Source: Alteromonas sp. KUL42 (lineage in GTDB: Bacteria; Pseudomonadota; Gammaproteobacteria; Enterobacterales; Alteromonadaceae). From it: a DNA stretch of 64,000 bases. The number at the start of each line of letters is the position of its first letter. Within the stretch, counting starts at the first letter, position 1. The translations under genes were made by a program, and so were the position numbers. The notes under the pieces are model-generated. The model was given only the letters and a program-made list of their open reading frames with translations, made no database searches and had not been told where the DNA came from. This document shows positions 10,271-18,949 of this stretch, one piece after another. The stretch covers positions 1 to 64,000 of the forward strand of contig NZ_BJKK01000007.1 of the NCBI RefSeq assembly GCF_006538325.1. The letters are read 5' to 3'.

Positions 10271-11311
10271 ATGTCGTACAGGTATCTAGGAAATAAAAGC
10301 CGTATCTCGGACTGGATTGTCCAGAATATTTCAAGTCGGTTAGCCGAAGGTTCTTCTATTGTTGACCCTATGTGTGGCACAGGTGCAATGTCTGAAGCAC
10401 TCGCGACAAAAGGATATTCGGTGACTGCTGGGGATATACTTTCATTTCCGGTGTTGCATGCTAAGGCAAGATTACTGCCTTTAACTGATTCACATTTTGA
10501 GGGGGTAGGTGGCTCATACGAACATGCGATAAGAGCGTTGAATGACGTTGAGCCCATTAAAGGTTTTTTTTGGGAAGAATATAGTGCTGATGGAAGTCCG
10601 AGAAATGGAAGTAAGCCTAGAAAATATTTCACTGGTGAAAATGCCGCGAAAATTGATGGGATAAGGAAACAATTGCTTACATGGAAGGAACATGAAAGAA
10701 ATATGGCGGCAGTTGATAGGCTTACGCATGACTTATTATTAGCAGTAAATAAAGTTGCCAACATATCTGGCACTTATGGGTACTATTGTGCAAAATTTGG
10801 CAAAAATAGCTTATCGCCTTTGAACTTGAATGCGTCGCGGACAAATAGTTTCGGTACCAAAATGAACGTAGTTCAAGGAGATGTACTGACTGTTTCCAAG
10901 GCTAATCCTGCTGATGCTTACTATTTAGACCCTCCATACACAAAAAGACAATATGGTGGTAACTACCACATACTTGAAACAATTGCATTGCATGACTTTC
11001 CTGAACCAGCAGGTGAAGGTGGATTGAGGGATTGGAAGCCAACCGCATCGGATTTTTGCTACAAGCGAAAGGCTAAACTTGCATTTGAAAATGTTATTAA
11101 AAACATAGATGCCAAGTATGTTTTCGTAAGTTACAGTGATGATGGTCAAGTCAGTAAAGAAGAACTAATTGAATTGCTTTCATCGATGGGTGAAGTTGCT
11201 TTACACGAGAGAAGTCTGGAACGTTATAGCAGCAACCCCAATGGAATTAAAAAAAGTCATGTAACTGAATATTTATTTGAGCTGAAAAAAAGGGAGTTTA
11301 ACATTGCTTAA
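10271..11311 (+). CDS. D12-class (alpha) adenine-specific DNA methyltransferase
   Basis: A 346-residue N6-adenine methyltransferase. The FxGxG-like SAM site is VDPMCGTGAMSE (residues 31-42) and the catalytic motif is LDPPYTKRQYGGNYH (219-233), in the alpha order (motif I before IV). The N-terminus YRYLGNKSRISDWI is the usual D12 start. It uses ATG 10271, 115 bp after the WYL regulator, and its 3' end overlaps the next ORF by 8 bp, tying it to the McrB/McrC genes. Expected role: protecting host sites from the neighbouring nuclease. With the opposite-strand methyltransferase at 14174-15343 it could modify the two strands of an asymmetric site. Confidence 0.9.
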   Translation: MSYRYLGNKSRISDWIVQNISSRLAEGSSIVDPMCGTGAMSEALATKGYSVTAGDILSFPVLHAKARLLPLTDSHFEGVGGSYEHAIRALNDVEPIKGFFWEEYSADGSPRNGSKPRKYFTGENAAKIDGIRKQLLTWKEHERNMAAVDRLTHDLLLAVNKVANISGTYGYYCAKFGKNSLSPLNLNASRTNSFGTKMNVVQGDVLTVSKANPADAYYLDPPYTKRQYGGNYHILETIALHDFPEPAGEGGLRDWKPTASDFCYKRKAKLAFENVIKNIDAKYVFVSYSDDGQVSKEELIELLSSMGEVALHERSLERYSSNPNGIKKSHVTEYLFELKKREFNIA

Positions 11312-11846
11312 AATCAAAGAATTATGGTCGCTTAGGATAAAACCTTCAGACTTATACAATATAGAGCGTATACCCGCTGATAAACCGGAAAATGGGGGCG
11401 GACATACTTATATTCAAATTCCTAAAAGAAGGGTTGAAGATACTCTGGAATTCTTACGCTCTTCTTATCCTCCCAATGGTAAGCCCATCAAAGTTCAGGT
11501 GTTAGATTTAAAAAAAGCCATTGATAAGCAAGATGCTTTTGAGCTTGAGTTTAGTTCAAAGTCTTCGGGACGAATGAGGATAAATCGACAAAATCGAAAT
11601 TCTCAGTCTAGGCTACCTGCTTGGGATGCATCTCGCGGCTTCCCAAAATTAGAACCTTATGAGGGCTCAGATGTAGCAGACGAGCTTTTAAAAAGTATAG
11701 GTCATGCTCATGTATTTTTAGTACGTGATGATCAAGAAAATTTGTGGGCAGGTTTTACAAAAGGAACACCCAGCAGCGCTGATTCTAAACAGCCATTCAG
11801 TGATATTTTGTGGGGAGAAAATGATGGTGGTTTATGGAAATCTTAG
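11304..11846 (+). CDS. Unknown 180-residue protein between methyltransferase and McrB-like gene
   Basis: Not recognised. It starts at TTG 11304 behind AGGGAG (11291-11296) and overlaps its neighbours on both sides (8 bp and 13 bp), so it is an integral part of the restriction operon. The mixed alpha/beta soluble protein has a basic stretch rich in Arg/Asn near the middle (RMRINRQNRNSQSRLP) and an acidic, Trp-containing C-terminus. The McrB-like protein that follows lacks the usual N-terminal DNA-binding domain, so this protein may provide DNA recognition for the complex. That is inference; no DNA-binding motif can be named. Confidence 0.75.
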   Translation: MLKIKELWSLRIKPSDLYNIERIPADKPENGGGHTYIQIPKRRVEDTLEFLRSSYPPNGKPIKVQVLDLKKAIDKQDAFELEFSSKSSGRMRINRQNRNSQSRLPAWDASRGFPKLEPYEGSDVADELLKSIGHAHVFLVRDDQENLWAGFTKGTPSSADSKQPFSDILWGENDGGLWKS

Positions 11847-12991
11847 ATAGTGTTTTAGAGTCTCTAAAAGAACAGAAGAACGTACTTATCTATGGCCCAC
11901 CTGGGACCGGTAAAACGTACCTTTTATCTCAAATTATTTCGAACCTTTGTGGAACCAAAGATGTAACTCCGGTAATTACTCCGGGAGAAGATGAAGTGTT
12001 CGGGCTAGCTGAGGGTGGAGATTGGAAAGCTCAAATACCCAGTAACATTGAGGTTGAGTGGGTGACATTCCATCAATATTATTCATATGACGACTTTATA
12101 TTGGGTAAACGGCCAATACCAAAAGACGGAGGTATGTTTCTGGAACCATACCTAGGAATATTGACCGACGGGGCGTTAAGAGTTTCTGTTGGTGAAAGTG
12201 AAGCTTACCTTTTAATAATAGACGAGATTAACAGAGCAAACACTAGCCAAGTTTTTGGTGAATTTATAACTTTTATGGAACCGGGTTACAGGGCGACAAT
12301 AGACGGCAAAGAAAACTCAAATGCTTTGCCAGTTAGGTTTCCGGGCGTAATTTATGAAGATGATAGATCTGAACATCTGTTATCGTTACGTAATGGGAAT
12401 CGCTATCAAATCCCATATAATTGGAAGTTTCCCGAAAACGTTTTCGTCGTTGCTACCATGAATTCTGTTGACAGAGCTGCATTGCCTCTTGATTCAGCGC
12501 TTACTCGACGCTTTTATCGAATCGAACTGCGATGTGATCTCAAAGTTCTTGCTGAGAACTTGGGGCTCACTGAGGAGCCATCAAGAGATACGGCTAGTTT
12601 GGATTCAATCGGGTATAAAGAATGTGCCTATTTTTTGCTTGAAAGGCTGAATACTATCATTTGTGCGGAAATTGGAAGTGATTTTGAATTAGGACACTTT
12701 TTGTTAAAGGACCTGTTTAGTGCTTCTTCTGATGAAGATGGTTGGAATTTATTAATTGATGCTTGGGACCATAAATTATTCCCTCAAATTATGGATAGAT
12801 TTACTGGTAGAAATGAAGTCTTAAAGGATATTTTCAAGGTTTCAGAAGGATCAGTAACAGAGCTTGTTTTTAACGAAATCCATTATTCTTCAGCTGAGGG
12901 TGTTGAATCAGGTTCTTATATAAAAGCAAGTAGACTTAAGGACGTTGAAACAGACGGTGCAATCAACGTCATTAAGCAAATTAGTTTATGA
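11834..12991 (+). CDS. McrB-like AAA+ NTPase
   Basis: This is a 385-residue AAA+ motor. Walker A is YGPPGTGKT (20-28). Walker B is LLIIDEINRANTSQVFGE, and the McrB-family signature normally MNTADRS appears as ATMNSVDRAALPLDSALTRRF. The EWVTFHQYYSYDDFI segment is also typical of McrB. In E. coli, McrB is a GTPase that drives McrC cleavage; nucleotide preference here is unknown. The protein begins almost directly with the AAA+ domain and lacks the N-terminal recognition domain of E. coli McrB. The gene overlaps the unknown 180-residue ORF and the mcrC-like gene (ATGA overlap at 12988-12991). Confidence 0.92.
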   Translation: MEILDSVLESLKEQKNVLIYGPPGTGKTYLLSQIISNLCGTKDVTPVITPGEDEVFGLAEGGDWKAQIPSNIEVEWVTFHQYYSYDDFILGKRPIPKDGGMFLEPYLGILTDGALRVSVGESEAYLLIIDEINRANTSQVFGEFITFMEPGYRATIDGKENSNALPVRFPGVIYEDDRSEHLLSLRNGNRYQIPYNWKFPENVFVVATMNSVDRAALPLDSALTRRFYRIELRCDLKVLAENLGLTEEPSRDTASLDSIGYKECAYFLLERLNTIICAEIGSDFELGHFLLKDLFSASSDEDGWNLLIDAWDHKLFPQIMDRFTGRNEVLKDIFKVSEGSVTELVFNEIHYSSAEGVESGSYIKASRLKDVETDGAINVIKQISL

Positions 12992-14220
12992 CAAAGTTAA
13001 TTGAGTATGGCCCAGCCAAAATAGTTAGTATTGATGAAAAGACCGCACATGAAATAGAGTTGGCAGGCTACAAATGGAAAGCTATTTTGGGTCTCCAGAG
13101 AAACCCTCTTATCATCAATAGACTGCGAAAAAATACATATAAAGTAGAGGCGAAAGGTGTTGCGGGCTTTATAAGCTTCAATCAGGTCGGGTTTGAGATT
13201 ATTCCCAAATTTTTGTCAGAGGATGAGATTGGTGCTGAATGGAAGATCTCGATGTGGAATTTTTTCTTGTATGGTTCAGGCTTAACTATATTTGGTAAAT
13301 CTAACTCTTCGATAGAATCTTTCGATGGAATTGTCGATCTGCTTGCTTATGCATTTATCAATGAATTCAAAAAGTCTTATGTGCGAGGGTTTCCATTTGA
13401 ATATCAAAGTGTAAGGCTATCTTCATCTTCAATAAAAGGAAGACTTGATTCCAAAAGGTTTTTTAAATTACTCCCAGTTACAGGAAAGGTAGATCAGATA
13501 CAAAATCGCTTAAGTCAAAATACTAATGTGGCTTCTTTGCTGAAGTGGTCTTGTTTGCAAATGATGAACAATGTCAGTTCAGGTCAGCTACGCCAGCAAT
13601 TATCTGATATCTCAAGTCAAATACCGTCAGAAAGCAATCGGAAGCCAAATTATTTAGATGTCTTTACAGCAAAGAGAAGCTGTCCTCACCTATCTTCTCT
13701 TATTGATATCGCAATGGTGATATTTGATGACAAAACTTTAAATTTTGGTAACTCAGAAATGAAGCTGCCAGGGTTTTTGTGGAATTCTCATTCACTTTTT
13801 GAAAAGGTGGTTTTCAGGCTTTTTAAGGAGTCATTTCAGCCTGAAGACATTACGATTGAAAAAAGTGCTCAACGTTTACTTCAACCAAATAATGGTCGAT
13901 ATCCCGTAAATACAATACCTGACCTTAGACTAGTGAAAAATGGTGAAACAAACTATCTGATAGATGCAAAGTATAAGATTCTGAAGAATCAGCCAAAAAC
14001 TGAAGATGTATATCAAGTTCTGGCTGGTGGAAGAATAAATCGTATCAGAGAGGTGTGTCTTATATACCCAGGGAACGGGGTTGATAATACTCATAAGGAA
14101 TACGATGTGATGACTGACTCTCACCCATCTAAAGTTCTGACCTATAAGCTTGATTTAAGTATGTTTTCATCCCTCAAAAATTTGAACGAGTTAAAGCGTA
14201 AAGTTTCACTAGTTTTTTAA
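12988..14220 (+). CDS. McrC-like PD-(D/E)xK nuclease subunit
   Basis: The 410-residue McrC homologue has the N-terminal McrC region (GVAGFISFNQVGFEIIPKF) and a C-terminal PD-(D/E)xK nuclease: Glu-272 in FEKVVFRLF, Asp-312 in IPDLRL, and Asp-326/Lys-328 in LIDAKYK. It forms the effector with the McrB-like NTPase encoded immediately upstream. Its 3' end overlaps the convergent beta-class methyltransferase by 47 bp. In E. coli McrBC cuts modified DNA; when McrBC-like subunits are encoded with methyltransferases, as in LlaJI, the complex instead restricts unmodified sites, and the context here favours the second model. Confidence 0.9.
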   Translation: MTKLIEYGPAKIVSIDEKTAHEIELAGYKWKAILGLQRNPLIINRLRKNTYKVEAKGVAGFISFNQVGFEIIPKFLSEDEIGAEWKISMWNFFLYGSGLTIFGKSNSSIESFDGIVDLLAYAFINEFKKSYVRGFPFEYQSVRLSSSSIKGRLDSKRFFKLLPVTGKVDQIQNRLSQNTNVASLLKWSCLQMMNNVSSGQLRQQLSDISSQIPSESNRKPNYLDVFTAKRSCPHLSSLIDIAMVIFDDKTLNFGNSEMKLPGFLWNSHSLFEKVVFRLFKESFQPEDITIEKSAQRLLQPNNGRYPVNTIPDLRLVKNGETNYLIDAKYKILKNQPKTEDVYQVLAGGRINRIREVCLIYPGNGVDNTHKEYDVMTDSHPSKVLTYKLDLSMFSSLKNLNELKRKVSLVF

Positions 14221-15343
14221 TCAACGCATGCTCGCAGAGTGTGACGAACCTTCGGCTTGATTGAGACTCTATACTTCGATTATTGGTTACGTATTTAATC
14301 CTTGGCAATGTAAATTCATAGAACGTCCTTTCTTCTTTTTCTGTTGTAAGCCAACGCCGGTTAAGCTTCTCTGCAACTGCGGCAGTGGTACCCGAACCGC
14401 CGTAAATATCTATTACATAGTCATTTTCATTGGTTGCTATCCGAATGGCACGCTTAACGAGCTCCTCTGGCTTCGGTGTTTCAAAAGGAGTCAGTTCAGG
14501 GAATATAGATTTGAGGTGCTTTTTGGCACTGTCGGCAGTCCCTACTTCTTCTCCAGACCACCAAGTATTGGGCACCAACCCTGCATCTACTTCACACAGA
14601 AATCTTTTCAGTCTTGGCATAGAATCCCCACTTCCAAAGTAGATTCTATTGTCGGCAATCATTTCATCCAGTCGGTCTTTCGTGTATCTCCATGCAGTGC
14701 CGGTGGCAGGTCGCACGATTCTGCCTGAGGGAAGCTGTAAATCATAGAACTGAGAGGCTCTTCTTCCTGGACCAGCCTTTGCGGTAAGATCTCCTGAGGT
14801 CCAAGGTCCTCTTGGATCATTGTCTTTGTTCTTATATCGGGAAAGTTGCTCCTCAGTTGGGGGAAGTTTATTACGCGTTTGTTTCCATAAGGCTTTATCC
14901 TTTGCATAAACAAGTATGTATTCGTGCGTCGCAGAAATTAGGGTTCTATTATCGCGACTAAGTGATTTCTGCCAAACAATCGATGCTACGAAGTTCTTCT
15001 CTCCGAAAATGCGATCCAATGTAATGCGCGCTCTTATCATTTCCGCATCATCAATGTGCATCCATAAGCTACCATCCTCGTGGAGGCAATCTCTTAACAA
15101 CCGACAATGAGTCTCCAACGTATCAACCCACTTATCTCGGCACATACTATCATTGTAATGGTGAAACTTTGTTCTCCTATTGTAAGGCGGATCAATCAAA
15201 GCCATTTTGACTTTGTTGTTAGATTCCTTCAACACAGATAAAAGCTCTTGCCCATTGCCATGCATTGCAAGAGATAATTCTCCCTCAAATATCTTATTAA
15301 CCTCATGGATATTTAGTGCTTTCATTTCATCTGATATTTTCAT
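14174..15343 (-). CDS. Beta-class site-specific DNA methyltransferase (adenine-N6 or cytosine-N4)
   Basis: A 389-residue methyltransferase with the catalytic motif ALIDPPYNRR near residues 48-57 and the SAM-binding motif DIYGGSGTT at 312-320, the IV-then-I order of the beta class (type III Mod-like). The middle part (about 130-260) is the probable target recognition region. DPPY fits N6-adenine or N4-cytosine methylation. It is convergent with the mcrC-like gene, overlapping by 47 bp, and is the last gene before the far transposon end. Together with the D12 enzyme it makes a two-methyltransferase McrBC cluster. It has its own promoter region to the right (15344 onward). Confidence 0.9.
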   Translation of the reverse strand: MKISDEMKALNIHEVNKIFEGELSLAMHGNGQELLSVLKESNNKVKMALIDPPYNRRTKFHHYNDSMCRDKWVDTLETHCRLLRDCLHEDGSLWMHIDDAEMIRARITLDRIFGEKNFVASIVWQKSLSRDNRTLISATHEYILVYAKDKALWKQTRNKLPPTEEQLSRYKNKDNDPRGPWTSGDLTAKAGPGRRASQFYDLQLPSGRIVRPATGTAWRYTKDRLDEMIADNRIYFGSGDSMPRLKRFLCEVDAGLVPNTWWSGEEVGTADSAKKHLKSIFPELTPFETPKPEELVKRAIRIATNENDYVIDIYGGSGTTAAVAEKLNRRWLTTEKEERTFYEFTLPRIKYVTNNRSIESQSSRRFVTLCEHALIKKLVKLYALTRSNF

Positions 15344-15507
15344 ACTACTTATCGACCTTACATGAGGGGTTCATTTGTATCTAGCCATTGTGGACGGGGA
15401 CGGAGTTTAACATACGGTATTTTTTTATTCGTTAAAACTGTACTTCAATCGAGTTTAGGGAAAGGTTTTCTTGAAGGGTCAGTGTTTGAGTAGTAACTTA
15501 TAAAAAA

Positions 15508-15638
15508 TTGTCAATAAATGCTTAAATAGCGTTATAATTTTGTCATTATATGCTTAATTATTTTATGCGGATTTATGAAAGCCTTGTCATTCAATGAATG
15601 TTTACAAGTAAATTTGTCAACTTATGCTTTAATGACCA
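15508..15638. repeat. Distal transposon end with dispersed TnsB-like sites
   Basis: TTGTCA begins at 15508, 15540, 15584 and 15614, with (A/T)TGCTTWA following in three of the four. The outermost copy, read inward on the minus strand as TGGTCATTAAAGCA then TTGACAAATTT, mirrors the parE-side end. Spacings of 32, 44 and 30 bp contrast with the regular 21-bp packing at the other end. The stretch 15344-15507 between the methyltransferase and these sites shows no gene or clear signal beyond being a probable promoter region. Confidence 0.8.
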
Positions 15639-15643
15639 TTGGT
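15639..15643. repeat. 5-bp target-site duplication, distal side
   Basis: TTGGT directly follows the distal terminus and matches 1655-1659. It is followed by TAA (15644-15646), which would be in frame as the pre-insertion parE stop codon. Confidence 0.85.
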
Positions 15644-15664
15644 TAAGTATAAGCTGTCAAAATC

Positions 15665-15711
15665 AAAAAAGATATTGTCAAAATAAAGCATAAGTTGACA
15701 ATATCTTTTTT
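15665..15711. terminator. Bidirectional intrinsic terminator, probably the native parE terminator
   Basis: AAAAAAGATATTGTCAA (15665-15681) and TTGACAATATCTTTTTT (15695-15711) are perfect 17-bp inverted arms around a 13-nt loop, with an A-tract and a T-tract, so it can terminate on either strand. It lies 18 nt after the presumed ancestral parE stop. The right arm and loop also contain an 18-bp sequence identical to the TnsB-like site of the distal transposon end. Confidence 0.75.
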
Positions 15712-15722
15712 CTATCCTTTAA

Positions 15723-16703
15723 AAATCTTTTCAATTCATCGTGCTCTGCTGTTATGGAACTAAAGATAATAATGCTATTTTTGGTACGTTTGCTTCTACT
15801 CAAGAAGAAAGAGGTTACTTTCCCGGAAAATTTGAAAAGTTTAGGGCAGGAAAGCAAGAAAAACTAGACTTCATCGAACTAACTAAAACCGCGATGAACT
15901 CTTTGCAGAATAAAGCACGAGATGTGAATTTTGCTTCTGGTGGTTATATCTTATTTGCATCTTACGTAAGTGATACTAAACCATTCTTGTTGGTTGCTAT
16001 GATCAAACAGCGTGCGGGTATTCAATTAAATGAAAAGCTTGAACCTGTCGGTATCCAAGAATTAGATCTTAGCAAACTTCACAAAGCAGCAAGAATAAAT
16101 GTTGAACGGTATTTGCAGCACGAAGAAGCAGAAGAAGAGGATAAAGATCAGTTTAGTTACTTAAGTTTTGTCAGCCCAAGAACAAATCAAAGTGCGTCAG
16201 GCTATTTTATTAAAGCATTAGGCTGTAGCGGAGGGGTTGCAGCTAGTCGCGCTACTGATTCTGCATGTAAAGAAACGGCAAAATTCTTTCGTAAGAACTC
16301 TGAGCTTAAAGCTAATGTAAAAGAATTAAAAGCTGATGTTTTATCATACTTAAGAGAATGCTATGACGAAAAGAGAGCCGCATCAATTAATGATTTAACT
16401 GGTATTGCAAGAAAACATCTTCCAGCAAATTATGGTGATGATAAAAGAAATGAAATGGAGAAGGAACTTGCTGAACATCTAAATAGTAAAGATGTGCAGG
16501 TTCCTAATGAGTTCAGGGTTCATCTAGCTACTATTAATAAACATGCAAAAATTAAACTTAAAACTGCTAACTGGCAGTTTCAGTTTGAAAAGCATGCGTT
16601 AGGCTCAACAGAAAACGCTGAAATTTGGTACGACAAAACAAATAATCGTTTGGTTATTAACAATCTAACGGAAGAAACTAAATCAGCTATTACAGATGAT
16701 TAG
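15723..16703 (+). pseudogene. N-terminally truncated NdpA/YejK-family nucleoid-associated protein
   Basis: The frame is open only from 15723, and the first possible start is GTG 15741. The protein matches the NA37 (YejK/NdpA) family from about residue 50 on: a GTKDNNAIFGTF region, then FASGGYILFASY, LVAMIKQRAGIQLNE, LDLSKLHKAARI and a C-terminal ENAEIWYDKTNNRLVI. About 45-50 N-terminal residues expected for the family are missing, and a strong terminator sits just upstream, so the remnant is probably not expressed as a full protein. Two bp downstream follows an unknown membrane protein gene, suggesting a former two-gene unit. A shortened but functional variant cannot be excluded. Confidence 0.72.
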
Positions 16704-16705
16704 CG

Positions 16706-17959
16706 ATGGTAACCAAATCTAACAACATTAATAGTTCTTTACATTTAGTAGTCAGTCTATACAGGGCTGCGGGTTTGCCAATTATTTCGGATAACCGATT
16801 TGAAGCAGAGTTAAATGCGGATGAACAGCTAATATCTGTTATTGAAGAGAGCTTGTTGCTTAATAAATCTTTTGGAAGATTTGATGAATTATTAGTCGAT
16901 GATTCTGAATTAAGCGACAATCAAAAAATTCAGGTAGGTCAAAACATACAATTTACTTGGGCACTTTCGACTAGTGGTTCTCTACCTTTTTATCAGAGCT
17001 TCGAACAGTTACTTAGCAGTAGAAAAACCATTTATAAGGGCGACTCACCAGAATGCTACTACATAGCAAATGCGGATCTGTTAGTAGAATCCGATACTAG
17101 TAATGTTATGGGGCAAAGGCTAAAGAGTATTTGTCAGTTAATAAAATTATTGTCTCAAGTCGCCCATTATCATGATAAAAAAAGTCAAGCTGATACATAT
17201 CAGTTAGTTTTTGTTATTAATGATTCATCCAAAAACGGTTATCACCCTGTTGTTCTAGATACAAAATTTGAGCAATGTGACTTAGATGGTGAGGTACTTG
17301 ATTTACGCACAATGGAGTATATAGTCCACGCAGAGCAACGCGCAGAATCTCATGCTCAAGAAAAAGCGAGTATGTTTAGACTGTGCCTCGCTGAAATAAT
17401 TGAGTCAGCTCCCAAAGGTGAAAAAGCATTTAAGTACATGCTAAGTAATTGGGAAGAGCTACTAGCAAAATATAAACAGAATTTTGACGTGTATTTCAGT
17501 GGCTTTTCATTTAGCAAACTAAGAAATGAGCTGGCTAAAGCGGAAGTTGAAATTGCAAACTCACTTTCGAAAGTATTAAGTGATGTGACAGGTAAGTTAT
17601 TTAGTATCCCATTGTCGTTTGCAGCACTACTTACAGTGAATAAATTGAAAACAATTGGAGAATCAGTTTTATTTGTCATGGGAACGCTATTGGTATCAAT
17701 GATTATCAGTGGGTTGGTAAGAAGCCAGTTTCTTCTCAAGAGGAATATTGATTCAAGCCGAGACATGATATTTGGAGAGTTTGAACTAAAACGCGATGAC
17801 TACCCTCAGCAGCTCAAAGACTGCTTGGATGAGGCTAAAACAACAATTGAAAATCAGTCTAAGCTACTAAACAGAACATTGCATAGAGCGAGAGTGTTAG
17901 GGTGGAGTATTAGTGTTATTGCAACTTGGATATTTGTCTTGCGGTTTTGGCCTTATTAA
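16706..17959 (+). CDS. Unknown protein with C-terminal membrane segments, paired with the NdpA-like gene
   Basis: Not recognised. The 417-residue protein has a large soluble N-terminal part (about 1-290), a hydrophobic stretch near 293-345 that could form one or two transmembrane helices, a cytosolic helical segment and a final hydrophobic helix (WSISVIATWIFVLRFW) at the C-terminus. It starts at ATG 16706, 2 bp after the NdpA-like stop, so the pair was an operon. A nucleoid-associated protein coupled to a membrane protein in an accessory block recalls two-gene phage-defence units, but I cannot match it to a named one. With its partner truncated, its present expression is doubtful. Confidence 0.75.
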   Translation: MVTKSNNINSSLHLVVSLYRAAGLPIISDNRFEAELNADEQLISVIEESLLLNKSFGRFDELLVDDSELSDNQKIQVGQNIQFTWALSTSGSLPFYQSFEQLLSSRKTIYKGDSPECYYIANADLLVESDTSNVMGQRLKSICQLIKLLSQVAHYHDKKSQADTYQLVFVINDSSKNGYHPVVLDTKFEQCDLDGEVLDLRTMEYIVHAEQRAESHAQEKASMFRLCLAEIIESAPKGEKAFKYMLSNWEELLAKYKQNFDVYFSGFSFSKLRNELAKAEVEIANSLSKVLSDVTGKLFSIPLSFAALLTVNKLKTIGESVLFVMGTLLVSMIISGLVRSQFLLKRNIDSSRDMIFGEFELKRDDYPQQLKDCLDEAKTTIENQSKLLNRTLHRARVLGWSISVIATWIFVLRFWPY

Positions 17960-18002
17960 TTGCTTAAAAGTTAATTGAAGTGGAAAGGTTGGTAAGAGTT
18001 AA

Positions 18003-18617
18003 ATGGATGAGCTTTTAGAAAAGTCGGAAGGGTTAAGTAGTGAATTCAGCCGTATTTTTGAATATGGACCAATTGATGAAAGCAACCGAGTCATAGCAAG
18101 TTGGGTGATGTGTTCAGTAGCGCTGGAGCATAGCGCTAGTCTTCGACAATTAGTACTGAACGGTAATTATACTTCAGCAATTTGTATTATGCGGTCTCAA
18201 TTTGAGGCATTAACTCGTGCTTTATGGCTATTTTATGCAGCTAGTAACCAAAAAGTTGATAACACAATGGCGCTGCTATCAGAACGTTCTCAAAATGCAG
18301 ATCAAAAACCAAATAATAGTGAGATGATTACGAAGCTAGAGGGGAAAGCTCCAGAACAGGCCGTACAAATGCTAAAAGAGTTTAGGGATATTCAATGGAA
18401 AGCTTTGAACTCTTATGTTCATGGTGGAATACACGCTCTACAGCGTCATGGTACTGGTTATCCAGAAAAGTTAGTAAAGGATATAATAAAATCATCAAAT
18501 GGATTGTTAACTATGACTGCAATGATGGCAGCTATACTAACTGGTAATAAACTAATAGTTCAGGATATTTCGAGAATACAGTTGAAACATAAAGATTGTT
18601 TACCTGTACTTTTGTAA
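18003..18617 (+). CDS. Unknown helical 204-residue protein
   Basis: Not firmly recognised. The all-helical soluble protein contains IMRSQFEALTRALWLFYAA and a conserved-looking YVHGGIHALQRH motif, a pattern seen in several DUF families found in accessory and defence islands. There is no signal peptide or membrane anchor. It lies 43 bp after the membrane protein gene on the same strand and could share its transcript. A toxin or abortive-infection role is possible, but the sequence does not show it. Confidence 0.7.
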   Translation: MDELLEKSEGLSSEFSRIFEYGPIDESNRVIASWVMCSVALEHSASLRQLVLNGNYTSAICIMRSQFEALTRALWLFYAASNQKVDNTMALLSERSQNADQKPNNSEMITKLEGKAPEQAVQMLKEFRDIQWKALNSYVHGGIHALQRHGTGYPEKLVKDIIKSSNGLLTMTAMMAAILTGNKLIVQDISRIQLKHKDCLPVLL

Positions 18618-18646
18618 ACATGCGAATGTCATAATGGTGTTAGAGA

Positions 18647-18949
18647 CTAATGAACCTTGCCAATGGATAAACCATTAAACATGCTAATCTGCTCTGGACT
18701 GAACCCCTGTCGAAGCAACTCAAAATCATGAAAATTAATGGAAGCTTGCTTACCTTCACCTAAGGTTTGGTAAAGGCTGCCACTGGTGGTTTTAACCAGT
18801 TTGGTGTGAGAGTTGAAATCTGTTATGCGTGAAGTACTAACATAATCACCAGCAGAAAAGCGGCAGGTCATATCATCAACACATATGCCCCACAATACTT
18901 CACCAATTTTACCTAATTCGCCAACAAGAAACTGTGGAGATTTTTGCAA
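18647..18949 (-). CDS. Small unknown protein, copy 1 of a duplicated gene
   Basis: Not recognised. The 100-residue protein contains VLWGICVDDMTCRFSAGDYV and KLVKTTSGSLYQTLGEGK, and is nearly identical over most of its length to the broken copy at 22306-22623. Its N-terminus (MQKSPQFLVGELG, TTG start) differs from that of the other copy, which begins MNTILSNWQVVTI, so this copy may have had its 5' end replaced where the neighbouring methyltransferase gene begins. Both copies are on the minus strand and bracket a three-gene operon. Confidence 0.6.
   Translation of the reverse strand: MQKSPQFLVGELGKIGEVLWGICVDDMTCRFSAGDYVSTSRITDFNSHTKLVKTTSGSLYQTLGEGKQASINFHDFELLRQGFSPEQISMFNGLSIGKVH
18683..18911. 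repeat. ~229-bp direct repeat, copy 1 (partner 22342-22570)
   Basis: By eye about 21 differences over 229 positions (roughly 90% identity) to the second copy, same orientation, 3.66 kb apart. The repeat corresponds to most of the small duplicated gene. Such repeats can recombine to delete or amplify the three genes between them. Confidence 0.85.

Noticed and set aside
11834..14220. Classical stand-alone type IV McrBC that attacks methylated DNA
   Set aside because: Two methyltransferase genes are interlocked with it (overlaps at both sides), which favours a restriction-modification arrangement; not excluded biochemically.
15665..15705. Taking 15700 (minus-strand TGTCA) as the transposon end because Tn7-type termini often begin TGT
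   Set aside because: No matching 5-bp duplication exists for that end at the parE side, whereas TTGGT fits exactly at 15639 with a 13/14 terminal match; the 15665-15711 structure is better read as a terminator or older remnant.
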